From positions 1 to 8,935 of the forward strand of contig JAVCCX010000285.1 of assembly GCA_030765245.1 (NCBI GenBank): a DNA stretch of 8,935 bases, in the 5' to 3' direction. This document shows, piece by piece, positions 1 through 6,820 of the stretch. Within the stretch, counting starts at the first letter, position 1; every line of letters starts with the position of its first letter. Below the pieces are notes generated by a model. That model made no database searches, was not told the origin of the DNA, and saw only the letters and a program-made list of their open reading frames with translations. This DNA comes from Candidatus Zophobacter franzmannii (GTDB lineage Bacteria > Cloacimonadota > Cloacimonadia > Cloacimonadales > JAFGVF01). Made by a program: the position numbers and the translations under genes.

Positions 1-221
1 ATCTCCTCAGCTTGTTCTTTTGCTTCGATTAGCTCATTCGTAATTCTCTTTCTTTCTGAGACATCGCGCATAATGCCAAAAATATGAGGATTCTGTTCTT
101 TAGAATCTCTAAGAATTTGGGCCGAAAACGGCACAACTAACTAATGATCCATCTTTATCTGTTAGTTCTATCTCAAAATCAGTAACCTTTTTACCCAGGA
201 CTAATTGGGTCATCAAATCTC
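1..221 (-). pseudogene. Out-of-frame continuation of the third PAS domain and linker of the sensor protein (runs off left edge)
   Basis: Minus-strand sequence left of the stop at 213-215 still encodes the rest of a PAS domain, but in shifted frames. From about 219 to 132 a frame offset by one reads DLMTQLVLGKKVTDFEIEL followed by TDKDGSLV, then meets a stop at 109-111. From 131 to the window edge the original frame reads PFSAQILRDSKEQNPHIFGI, then MRDVSERKRITNELIEAKEQ and AEE. The first shift behaves like one missing base near 219-221 and the second like one extra base near 131-135, so the net frame is restored. The closing EAKEQAEE stretch is the coiled linker that usually joins a PAS domain to a HisKA dimerisation domain, so the gene probably continues left as a hybrid histidine kinase. 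Sequencing error and true decay both remain possible. Confidence 0.75.
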
Positions 222-1592
222 TCGAGCAGATTTATTTGCATATGCATCTAATATGTCTGTACCAATAATTTCATCTCTTGCATAACCTAATATATGTGAG
301 ATGGATGGACTGACTTCTACAATTCTGCCATCGAGGTCAGTTTCAAAATATACTTCCTGGATATTTTCAAATATCGTCTTATATTTATGCTCACTTTCGC
401 GTAATTCTTCTTCTTCCTGTTTAAGGTCTGTGATATCGTGAATAATGCATATCACACCGGATATATTGTCTGTAATATCAATAAGGGGAAGGTATTGAGC
501 CTTTGCCCATCCTATTTCCTCTGTGGTTATATTTTTATAGGTAAAGTCTCCGGAGTATCGAAACTCTCCCTTTTTTGCTTTATTGTAATCATCAAGCTCT
601 GAACCTCTTCCAAGTTCCTGTAAAAGTTGTAAAATATTTACCTTCGCATCTGCGCGAATATTCTTTACATAAATTAGCTCCATCCTGGGATTCAAGAAGA
701 CTACTTCATCTTTCATATTAGTAACCATGATACCATCATGAGTGCTACTCAGAATCTGTTTATAAAACTGATGCGTCTCAAATATCTCCGCTTGGGATTG
801 CTTTAATGTTGTAATATCTTCAACTGTTTCAAGGATTAATTTAGGGTGTTCTTGTTCATCTCTTGTGAACACAACATATCTGGAGTGAAACCAGGTCCAA
901 TCTCCGTTATTGTTTTTAACTCTGTATTCACATTCAACGGTTTCCTTGACACTTAAAGTAGTTAGTCTCTTTTGCTTGTCCTTGTAATCCTTAGCATCTT
1001 CAGGATGAAGTAAATCAATAAGAGCTTTCTTTTCAAATTCCTTTATCGCGTTATACTCATAACCTAATAAAAGGCCTATGTCTCTATTAGCGTATGTGAC
1101 AGTATTAGTACTAATGTCATAAATAAAAAGAAATAATGGCACAGTCTCAGCAATCTGTTGAATTAGCAATAGGTTTTCTTCATTCGCTTTAGTAACTGCA
1201 ACTTTCTCTGCTAAAGATTTCTTTTTTTCCAAAGCACTAATGGCGGAGGCCCCTAAGCGTTTATTGTGTTCCTTGATAACATAATCCCAAGCTCCGGCTT
1301 TCATACAATCAACAGCAGTGTCTTCATTCATCGAACCTGTAAGCATAACGAAAGGAGTTAATGGTTTATATTTGAGGCAGAGTTTTAGTGCAGTTAGCCC
1401 ATCGAAGGTTGGTAAATTATAATCTGACATTACTAAATCCGGGTCAAAGCTTTCTAAGGCTTCAAGGAAATCCTCTTGTTTATCAACGACTACAAACTTA
1501 CAATCCTTAAAATGCTTCCTAAGTTCCCTTTGAGCAAGTTCAACATCAGTCGGTAAGTCTTCAACGATAAGTATTTTGATTGGTTCGTTCAT
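213..1592 (-). CDS. Receiver-PAS-PAS-PAS sensor protein, 3' part broken by frameshift
   Basis: This is a cytoplasmic two-component signalling protein with no membrane segment. Residues 1-125 are a CheY-like receiver domain with acidic residues E11 and D12, phospho-acceptor D57 (in MSDYNLP), T85 and K107. A coiled linker follows. PAS domain 1 (about 145-265) ends in VEDITTLK, PAS domain 2 (about 277-392) ends in HDITDLKQ, and PAS domain 3 starts at about 404 (YKTIFENIQEVYFETDLDG) and is cut at residue 459 by an early TGA. Coding continues out of frame to the left edge (see 1-221), so the full protein is likely a hybrid sensor histidine kinase. The ATG lies one base after the stop of the upstream response regulator gene (1594-1959), so the two are probably translationally coupled. 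The signal sensed cannot be read from the sequence. Confidence 0.85.
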   Translation of the reverse strand: MNEPIKILIVEDLPTDVELAQRELRKHFKDCKFVVVDKQEDFLEALESFDPDLVMSDYNLPTFDGLTALKLCLKYKPLTPFVMLTGSMNEDTAVDCMKAGAWDYVIKEHNKRLGASAISALEKKKSLAEKVAVTKANEENLLLIQQIAETVPLFLFIYDISTNTVTYANRDIGLLLGYEYNAIKEFEKKALIDLLHPEDAKDYKDKQKRLTTLSVKETVECEYRVKNNNGDWTWFHSRYVVFTRDEQEHPKLILETVEDITTLKQSQAEIFETHQFYKQILSSTHDGIMVTNMKDEVVFLNPRMELIYVKNIRADAKVNILQLLQELGRGSELDDYNKAKKGEFRYSGDFTYKNITTEEIGWAKAQYLPLIDITDNISGVICIIHDITDLKQEEEELRESEHKYKTIFENIQEVYFETDLDGRIVEVSPSISHILGYARDEIIGTDILDAYANKSAREI

Positions 1593-1593
1593 T

Positions 1594-1959
1594 TTAAGCC
1601 TTTTGTTGATGCTGATTTATTCGGAGCCAGTAAGTACCAACTTCTTTAATGGTTGCAACGAATTCGCTGAAGTCAACCGGTTTAGCAATGAAACTGTTTA
1701 CGCCAAGCTCATATGCTGTTTCTATATCACTGTCTTCCATTGATGATGTAACAATCACAACCGGGATTCTTTCGTATGATTTATTTGCTCGAATTTCTTC
1801 AAGGACTTCAAGTCCATTCATTTGGGGAAGTTTTAGATCAAGGAATATCACTTTAGGTTTATAAACGAAACCTTCATTTTTATTCTTTCTGTTGATAAAA
1901 TCCAATGCTTCAGCACCATCCTCAATTAAAAGAAGCTTCTCAGTTATCTTCTCTTTCAT
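1594..1959 (-). CDS. Rcp1-like single-domain response regulator with an internal deletion
   Basis: The 121-residue protein is a lone receiver domain of the Rcp1 type, a family that passes phosphate from PAS or phytochrome-type kinases. Seen features are phospho-acceptor D41 (FLDLKLPQMNG), T71 (VVIVTSS), K93 in the AKPVDF motif, and the family ending EVGTYWL. The start is taken as ATG at 1959 rather than the TTG one codon upstream, because AGGAG at 1965-1969 sits five bases before it. The oddity is at the N-terminus: strand 1 (LLLIED) runs straight into GAEALDFI, which in this family belongs to the start of helix 2. Helix 1 and strand 2, about 26 residues, are absent, and the usual length is near 145. 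No out-of-frame remnant lies upstream. The fold and the acidic metal pocket may be impaired. It overlaps no gene and is followed after one base by the PAS protein. Confidence 0.85.
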   Translation of the reverse strand: MKEKITEKLLLIEDGAEALDFINRKNKNEGFVYKPKVIFLDLKLPQMNGLEVLEEIRANKSYERIPVVIVTSSMEDSDIETAYELGVNSFIAKPVDFSEFVATIKEVGTYWLRINQHQQKA

Positions 1960-2016
1960 CAATACTCCTATTTATAGTGAATAACTTATCAGACCGTGGC
2001 ATATTCAAACTTAGAT

Positions 2017-2050
2017 ATTATAAACAGAAACCTGCTGTTTAAACTGTCAA
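2017..2050 (-). promoter_or_regulatory. Possible minus-strand promoter with an operator-like dyad
   Basis: Read on the minus strand, a perfect TATAAT lies at 2022-2017, about 58 bases upstream of the response regulator start. A TTGACA lies at 2050-2045, but the gap of 22 bases is too long for a standard sigma-70 promoter. Between and partly over them is a perfect 7-bp dyad, TAAACAG at 2021-2027 and CTGTTTA at 2035-2041, with a 7-base spacer, which would suit a dimeric regulator. The host's promoter consensus is unknown, so this is only a candidate. Confidence 0.25.
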
Positions 2051-2117
2051 GATAAATTTTGCTGAACCTTGATAGAGTTAATAATTGATTTCAACCCCCA
2101 AAACTCTAATCCAACAA

Positions 2118-2146
2118 TTGGGATCATTAAATACAGTTGACATAAT
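2118..2146 (+). promoter_or_regulatory. Candidate promoter of the cobalamin operon
   Basis: TTGGGA at 2118-2123 and CATAAT at 2141-2146 are separated by 17 bases and match the sigma-70 consensus at 4 of 6 and 5 of 6 positions. Transcription would begin near 2152-2154, just ahead of the riboswitch aptamer, which is where a leader promoter must lie. If the host uses a Bacteroidota-type primary sigma factor the consensus would differ, so confidence is modest. Confidence 0.35.
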
Positions 2147-2159
2147 CAATCTTGTGAAA

Positions 2160-2339
2160 ATCATAGGTAGGTGTGGTTATAATAAAAGGGAATCCGGTTA
2201 AAGACCGGAGCGGTCTCCGCCACTGTAAGTAGTAGCAGTTAAATCTGTAAGGAATGTTGTCACTGGACTATTAGAGTCTGGGAAGGCATACATAAACTCC
2301 ACTACAAGCCAGGAAACCTGCCAGACAAAGATTCATGAT
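2160..2339 (+). promoter_or_regulatory. Cobalamin (B12) riboswitch aptamer
   Basis: The leader carries the conserved core of the cobalamin riboswitch in the right order. These are GGGAATCCGG from 2188, followed by a CCGGT/ACCGG helix (2194-2198 with 2204-2208), the invariant GCCACTGTAA from 2219, GGGAAGGC at 2280-2287, and the B12 box GCCAGGAAACCTGCC at 2308-2322. The box differs from the common form only by GAAACC in place of GAGACC. The 5' strand GGTAGGT (2166-2172) pairs with ACCTGCC (2316-2322), closing the core, and ATCAT (2160-2164) can pair with ATGAT (2335-2339). In this RNA class bound cobalamin lowers expression of the downstream genes, here the ATPase, receptor and propeller operon. 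The 5' limit is inferred from pairing. Confidence 0.93.
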
Positions 2340-2465
2340 GACTTTTCGGAGCAAAAAGTCGCGGAAACTCTGGTAAAAAACCAATTTTTCGTCCAAACTC
2401 CGAAGTCATCCTTCGGGGAAAAGGATGCTACAGAATCACCTTTCCTCGCATTAACTAATAGGAAG
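2340..2465 (+). promoter_or_regulatory. Riboswitch expression platform with competing hairpins and Shine-Dalgarno
   Basis: Between aptamer and start codon several helices compete. GACTTTT (2340-2346) can pair locally with AAAAGTC (2354-2360). Alternatively GACTT..CGGAG (2340-2351, two bases bulged) can pair with CTCCGAAGTC (2398-2407), which excludes the local hairpin. CATCCTT (2407-2413) pairs with AAGGATG (2421-2427). TTTCCT (2441-2446) can pair with the ribosome binding site AGGAAG (2460-2465), which lies four bases before the ATG at 2470. No hairpin here is followed by a proper T-tract, so control of translation is more likely than termination. This is inference from pairing by eye. Confidence 0.5.
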
Positions 2466-2469
2466 TATT

Positions 2470-3243
2470 ATGCTTAATATTCAAGGTTTATGTGCGGGTT
2501 ATCAGACTGGAGAAATACTCCACAATCTCTCATTCTCAGGTGTTAAGGGTGAATTCATTGCTCTACTTGGTCCTAATGGCGCAGGTAAGTCAACTCTTTT
2601 AAAGGCTATCGTAGGATTCATCAAAAGATCATCAGGGACCATTACAATTGCTGATAAGAGCATTGATCAATTCACCAGAAAAGAACTTGCAAGTCAATTA
2701 GCCTTTATACCCCAGGATTCCTTTCACCAGTTCGACTTTACAGTTGAAGAGCTGGTCTATATGGGAAGATTTCCATATCTGAATTTCATCCAGAAGTATT
2801 CAGTAGAAGATAGAGATATCGTAGAATCTATAATGAATAAACTAGGGCTTACTAAATTAAAAAATCGATATCTTAATGAGCTGAGTGGAGGGGAGAGACA
2901 ACGAGTTTTCCTTGCTAGAGCACTTGCTCAAGATACTGAACTATTGCTTCTAGATGAAACCTTTAGCCATCTGGATATTAACCATCAGGTTGAACTTATG
3001 CAGCTCCTACACAATATTCACCAGGAAACCGGCAAACTAATTCTATTAGTGTCTCATAACATTAATCTAACCGCTAACTTTTGTGATAGAGTAGTCCTTA
3101 TGAAAGAGGGGCAAATCAAAGCGGATGGCATCCCAAGTGAAACTATTACAGAAGAATTAATGAAAGAAGTTTATGGGATGGATTTCCTTATCAAACCCAA
3201 TGAACTCACCAATAGACCTAATCTAATTTACCCCGGGATCTAA
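2470..3243 (+). CDS. ABC transporter ATP-binding protein, probably for cobalamin import (BtuD-like)
   Basis: The 257-residue ATPase belongs to the iron-siderophore/B12 importer family (FepC/BtuD type) and would sit on the inner face of the cytoplasmic membrane to power import. All ATPase motifs are present: Walker A GPNGAGKST (34-42), Q-loop Q82, signature LSGGERQR (138-145), Walker B LLLLDE (158-163) with catalytic E163, D-loop SHLD (166-169) and switch H196. Length is normal for the family. The start is supported by AGGAAG four bases upstream. It is the first gene after the cobalamin riboswitch, which is the main reason for assigning B12; the sequence by itself does not separate B12 from siderophore transporters. 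No permease or binding-protein gene lies nearby, so the partner subunits must be encoded elsewhere. Its stop overlaps the next start by one base (TAATG). Confidence 0.92.
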   Translation: MLNIQGLCAGYQTGEILHNLSFSGVKGEFIALLGPNGAGKSTLLKAIVGFIKRSSGTITIADKSIDQFTRKELASQLAFIPQDSFHQFDFTVEELVYMGRFPYLNFIQKYSVEDRDIVESIMNKLGLTKLKNRYLNELSGGERQRVFLARALAQDTELLLLDETFSHLDINHQVELMQLLHNIHQETGKLILLVSHNINLTANFCDRVVLMKEGQIKADGIPSETITEELMKEVYGMDFLIKPNELTNRPNLIYPGI

Positions 3244-5375
3244 TGAAAAGAGCAATCCTAACACTCAGTTTATTCAGTGTAATTCTCTTAATTCAAGCAA
3301 TAACATATAAAGTTACAGATAAAAAGATGAAACCACTGAAGGGAACTATTATCCTTTGTCAAAATCAGGCATATTATACTGATAGAGAAGGAAAGGCTGA
3401 TTTTAGTCCAACATCTGATTCTCTTACGGTTATCCATCCCGGATATTTAACCGCAAAGGTTCCAACCAATACTGCCACGATAGTATTAAAGAAAGCATCA
3501 TATTCTCTACCGGGTATAAAGGTAACAACTCAATTGGAGTCTCCTAGTTTCAAATTCGGTGATTCAGAAAGAATAGTTATTGATAGGACTGCTAAAATCT
3601 ATGACAATTCAGTAGATATCTTCAGCAATCGGACAGATATCAAGATAAGTAATTCGGATCTGAAAGGTGAAGCTCAAACCGTATCTCTTCTTGGACATAG
3701 TTCCAGGCATACAGCGATTATCGTAGATGGTGTAACAATGAATCCTGCCGGCGGGAGCTTTGATATCTCATCGATACCGGTTGAGATGATTGATTCGATT
3801 GAGATTGTAAAAAACAATGCATCAGTAAGTGTTGGTTCCGGAGCTTTAGCAGGAGCTATTATTATCACAACTAAGCAGAAAGATATGTTAAAGAATCTCT
3901 CTGTCTGGAGTAAACTAGATTTTGGTTCATTTGGTTTTAATCGAGAAACTATGGGAATCGAGAGCAAATACAAACGGTTAAAATCACAACTTGTCATTTC
4001 ACGCTTACAAAGTGATAATGATTATAAATATAAGACTCGATCTTATACAAACCAACCCTCAGAAACAGCATATCGCAAGAATAATAGCAAAGAAATCTAT
4101 GATATAAACTTAAAACTGGAACTCCCTCTCAAAATTGTGCAAACAGTTTACTCATTTATGTATCAGAGTTTTGAAAAACAGTTGCCGGGTGGTTATAATT
4201 TTGAAATACATTATGATAAAGCTCTTCAGACTGGATACCTTAACAGACACAATCTTAAATTCGATATCGAAGGTGGGTTTAGTTTTACGAACTATTGGCA
4301 TAAGAGCTACTCTGATTATGATAATACTAACTCTTCAACACTATCTTCTCTTCTTAAAACCCATAATAGAAATGAAATAACCAAATATGGGTCCAATCTA
4401 CTTTGGAACAGAAAGAATGATTTCTCTGAATTAGTGCTTAAGGCAGAATACGGGAATGAACAGTATTCTTCGGATGATCTTGAAATAGAATCAAACTCGA
4501 TATCACCTAAAGAGAGTAGTTATACGGCGGGTTCAATTGCAGGTGGGTTAAAACCTAAGTTAGGTAATCTTGTGTTTGAACTGAACGCTTCCGGTCGATA
4601 TGATGATTATAAACTCTTTGATGAGTTTTTGTCCTATCGCTTCTATTCAGGAGTCGTGTACGAATCACTTATCAATCTCAAACTCGGTGCAAGCTACGGA
4701 ACAGGTTTCACCGTCCCATCACTAGAGAGCATGTATTGGAAGGGACTACCTTCTGCAATAGGCAATGAAAACTTACAGGCAGAAGAATCACAAGGCTGGC
4801 AACTACTCACTGAACTTGATTACAATGAACAAGTCATTTTAAAATACAGTTACAACAGAAACAAGATTGAGGACATGATCTTTTGGTTACGCAGCTCTTT
4901 AGCCGGAGGAGTATGGAAGCCCGAGAATCTTGGTAAATCCCAACTCACAAACCATGAACTGGGTCTCGAATTGCTACCCATTGAAAAGCTCAAGATAAAG
5001 ACCAACTGCACTTTCACGGATGCAATTGATAAAAGTAACGGAGCTTTGGATGCATTTTACAACAAACACATAATCTATATCCCTGAATACCAGGTTATGA
5101 GCTCAATTGAGTATGATTTTATGAGTTATATCTTCTCGGTCAATTATAGCCTCACCGGTCGACAATGGACTACAAGGGACAATCTCATAGATCCGTTAGA
5201 GCCTTATGGTCTGCTCGATGCTGGTGTGAATAGAATATTCGCTCACAATCGATATGAACATAGAGTTTCAGCAAAAGTAAACAACATTTTGAATGAACAG
5301 TATGAAATCATAAAGTATATCCCTCAACCGGGAATCAACTGGTCAATTAGCTATCAGATAAAAGTAAATATATAG
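3243..5375 (+). CDS. TonB-dependent outer-membrane receptor, probably for cobalamin (BtuB-like)
   Basis: The 710-residue protein would import a ligand across the outer membrane using TonB energy. Residues 1-19 form a signal peptide. Residues about 21-87 look like a small carboxypeptidase-regulatory-like beta domain ahead of the plug, as is common in Bacteroidota-type receptors. The plug spans about 95-212 and shows IIVDGVTMNPAGG, SSIPVEMIDSIEIVK and GSGALAGAIIITTK. Alternating polar and aromatic strands make up the barrel from about 220 to the end, with a late NNILNEQYEIIKYIPQPG motif typical of the last strands. A TonB box is possible near PGIKVTTQ (90-97) but is not certain. The ATG overlaps the ATPase stop, implying coupled translation. 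Assignment to cobalamin rests on the riboswitch and on resemblance in layout to BtuB loci. Confidence 0.92.
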   Translation: MKRAILTLSLFSVILLIQAITYKVTDKKMKPLKGTIILCQNQAYYTDREGKADFSPTSDSLTVIHPGYLTAKVPTNTATIVLKKASYSLPGIKVTTQLESPSFKFGDSERIVIDRTAKIYDNSVDIFSNRTDIKISNSDLKGEAQTVSLLGHSSRHTAIIVDGVTMNPAGGSFDISSIPVEMIDSIEIVKNNASVSVGSGALAGAIIITTKQKDMLKNLSVWSKLDFGSFGFNRETMGIESKYKRLKSQLVISRLQSDNDYKYKTRSYTNQPSETAYRKNNSKEIYDINLKLELPLKIVQTVYSFMYQSFEKQLPGGYNFEIHYDKALQTGYLNRHNLKFDIEGGFSFTNYWHKSYSDYDNTNSSTLSSLLKTHNRNEITKYGSNLLWNRKNDFSELVLKAEYGNEQYSSDDLEIESNSISPKESSYTAGSIAGGLKPKLGNLVFELNASGRYDDYKLFDEFLSYRFYSGVVYESLINLKLGASYGTGFTVPSLESMYWKGLPSAIGNENLQAEESQGWQLLTELDYNEQVILKYSYNRNKIEDMIFWLRSSLAGGVWKPENLGKSQLTNHELGLELLPIEKLKIKTNCTFTDAIDKSNGALDAFYNKHIIYIPEYQVMSSIEYDFMSYIFSVNYSLTGRQWTTRDNLIDPLEPYGLLDAGVNRIFAHNRYEHRVSAKVNNILNEQYEIIKYIPQPGINWSISYQIKVNI

Positions 5376-5383
5376 GAGCCGTA

Positions 5384-6622
5384 ATGAAAAGAGTTTTAGT
5401 TTTTATTGTATTAATGGTCGTTCTCAGCCTGAATTCAGCTGAGGTCTTTATTGTAAATTCAAGTAGTGAGACACTATCCAAGGTCGATACTGAAACGGGA
5501 TTGGTTGTAAATAACTTTGCAACCCTTGGTCTATATGCCAACAGAATAGTAGTAAATGAAGACTACGGATACGCTGTGAACTCCGGTGATAATACAGTTC
5601 AGAAAATCGAATTAAACAGTGGAGTTACTACCGATACAATCGTACTGGAAGCTGGCTGCAATCCTTATGACATTACCTTTGATGAGAACTTCAATGCTTA
5701 CAATTATGCATTTGTCAGTGGCTTATTAACCAATAAAGTATATAAGATTAACTTGGACGATAACACAGTTGTTGGTGAGCTTATGGTCGGAGCAGGACCG
5801 GCAGGGATGACAGTTTCAAACGGCAAACTTTATGTTGCCTGCTCAGGTTCTTATCCTGATTACACTGATGCTTCAGTTGTTGTTATCGAGGCTACTTCTT
5901 TTGAATTAGAGATAACAATTCCTGTATCAGCGAATGCTCAGTATGTAACAGCCATAAATGGGATGATACATGTAGTCTGTTCTTCTGCCTGGGGATCAAA
6001 TACGGGTGAAATCAACATCCTTGACCCGGATACAAACACTATCACACATACTGTATCACTTGGGGGTTACTTAGGACCAATCTGGAATTCATCAAACGGC
6101 AAAGCCTATGTTGCGGATGGGAATAATGCCGGACTCTATGCTTATGATCCTGCCGATTACTCAGCAATCTACACATTTAACAATAGCTTTTCTACTGCTG
6201 GTTCACTCGTTTCCGGTACAGACAGCGAACTCTTTATCGTTGATTCAGTGTGGGGAAGTAATGGGGTTATGAAAGTGTTCAATTTGAACGAGGAATTTCA
6301 AGTAGAATACACTTTGGGCTTAGCACCCACAGATATCAAAGTTAGACCAAGTTCAACTTCGAATGAAGATGTTGTTAATCCTAATCTCAAGGTTGATGTT
6401 TATCCTAATCCATTTACTAATAAATTGACTGTAAGTTCTAAGAGTAAAGGTAGCGTTGATTTTGCATGTTATGATATCAGAGGCAGAAAAGTTCTTGTAA
6501 GCAAGGCAACCAATTCAAAGAACACAATTAATACTAATTCACTGCCAAGTGGAGTCTATTTCTATAAGGTAAGTGAAAATGGGAATCAGATTTCAACCGG
6601 GAAACTGCTGAAAATTAAGTAA
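5384..6622 (+). CDS. Secreted YncE-like seven-bladed beta-propeller with T9SS type A sorting domain (BtuG-like role proposed)
   Basis: The 412-residue protein has a signal peptide (1-19, ending NSA) with no lipobox cysteine. Residues about 20-320 consist of seven YncE/NHL-like blade repeats of 40-47 residues, with recurring (Y/L)(V/I)(V/A)xS, VxxIxxxT and PxDIxF/V patterns. Residues 334-412 are a T9SS type A sorting domain: VYPNPF (339-344), DIRGRKV (364-370), LPSGVYFYKV (387-396) and GKLLKIK (406-412). The protein should cross the inner membrane by Sec and the outer membrane by T9SS, then be anchored or released. AGGAG at 5374-5378 overlaps the receptor stop and lies five bases before the ATG. 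As last gene of a cobalamin-controlled operon beside a BtuB-like receptor, it may capture cobalamin as BtuG does in Bacteroides. That role is inferred; binding is not shown by the sequence. Confidence 0.88.
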   Translation: MKRVLVFIVLMVVLSLNSAEVFIVNSSSETLSKVDTETGLVVNNFATLGLYANRIVVNEDYGYAVNSGDNTVQKIELNSGVTTDTIVLEAGCNPYDITFDENFNAYNYAFVSGLLTNKVYKINLDDNTVVGELMVGAGPAGMTVSNGKLYVACSGSYPDYTDASVVVIEATSFELEITIPVSANAQYVTAINGMIHVVCSSAWGSNTGEINILDPDTNTITHTVSLGGYLGPIWNSSNGKAYVADGNNAGLYAYDPADYSAIYTFNNSFSTAGSLVSGTDSELFIVDSVWGSNGVMKVFNLNEEFQVEYTLGLAPTDIKVRPSSTSNEDVVNPNLKVDVYPNPFTNKLTVSSKSKGSVDFACYDIRGRKVLVSKATNSKNTINTNSLPSGVYFYKVSENGNQISTGKLLKIK

Positions 6623-6640
6623 ATAGAAGCATTTTTATTC

Positions 6641-6686
6641 AAGCCAATCATCTTCATTGATAGTTCAATGTAGGGGTTGGCTTTTT
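6641..6686 (+). terminator. Compound rho-independent terminator of the cobalamin operon
   Basis: Eighteen bases after the propeller stop, AAGCCAA (6641-6647) pairs with TTGGCTT (6677-6683), extended by one GU and one CG pair. Nested inside is a second perfect hairpin, CATTGA (6655-6660) with TCAATG (6665-6670), four-base loop. A run of five T (6682-6686) follows the outer stem. This ends the operon. Confidence 0.85.
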
Positions 6687-6733
6687 GCATGCTTAAAGCA
6701 CCGCTGTTAAAGACGAGTGATTCTATCATTGGT

Positions 6734-6760
6734 GAGTTATACACAACTTGTGGATAACTC
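6734..6760. promoter_or_regulatory. Inverted pair of DnaA boxes forming a 27-bp palindrome
   Basis: TTATACACA at 6737-6745 on the plus strand and TTATCCACA on the minus strand (TGTGGATAA at 6749-6757) face each other. The second is a perfect consensus box and the first fits TTATNCACA. With flanking GAG and CTC they make a 13+1+13 palindrome with a single mismatch. A third, one-mismatch box lies at 6850-6858 (TGTGGATAC). This is where DnaA could bind as part of an origin, a titration site or a regulatory site. Confidence 0.6.
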
Positions 6761-6765
6761 GTTGC

Positions 6766-6820
6766 TTTGAACGGGAGGCTAACGGGTGGGTAACGGGTAG
6801 CTAACGCGTGGGTAACACGT
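6766..6820. repeat. Five tandem 11-bp iteron-like repeats
   Basis: Starting six bases after the DnaA-box palindrome are TTTGAACGGGA (6766-6776), GGCTAACGGGT (6777-6787), GGGTAACGGGT (6788-6798), AGCTAACGCGT (6799-6809) and GGGTAACACGT (6810-6820), end to end. The last four also form a 22-bp double unit matching at 18 of 22 positions. The core is TAAC(G/A)(G/C)GT. An 11-bp period puts successive cores on one face of the helix, as in iteron arrays. They encode nothing. Confidence 0.75.

Noticed and set aside
2137..2142. TTGACA as -35 of the cobalamin operon
   Set aside because: A matching -10 would fall near 2160 and start the RNA inside the aptamer. It overlaps the better-placed CATAAT candidate -10.
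2178..2183. Perfect TATAAT on the plus strand as promoter of the cobalamin operon
   Set aside because: It lies inside the riboswitch aptamer, after the 5' strand of the closing helix (2166-2172); a start there would destroy the aptamer.
3674..3997. Open frame of 107 codons antisense to the TonB-dependent receptor
   Set aside because: It is a shadow of the receptor plug region, whose protein motifs on the plus strand are unmistakable.
5384..5445. Lipoprotein signal for the propeller, as in BtuG
   Set aside because: There is no cysteine near the end of the signal peptide (it ends LNSAEVF), so it is not a lipoprotein; the T9SS domain at the C-terminus fits better.
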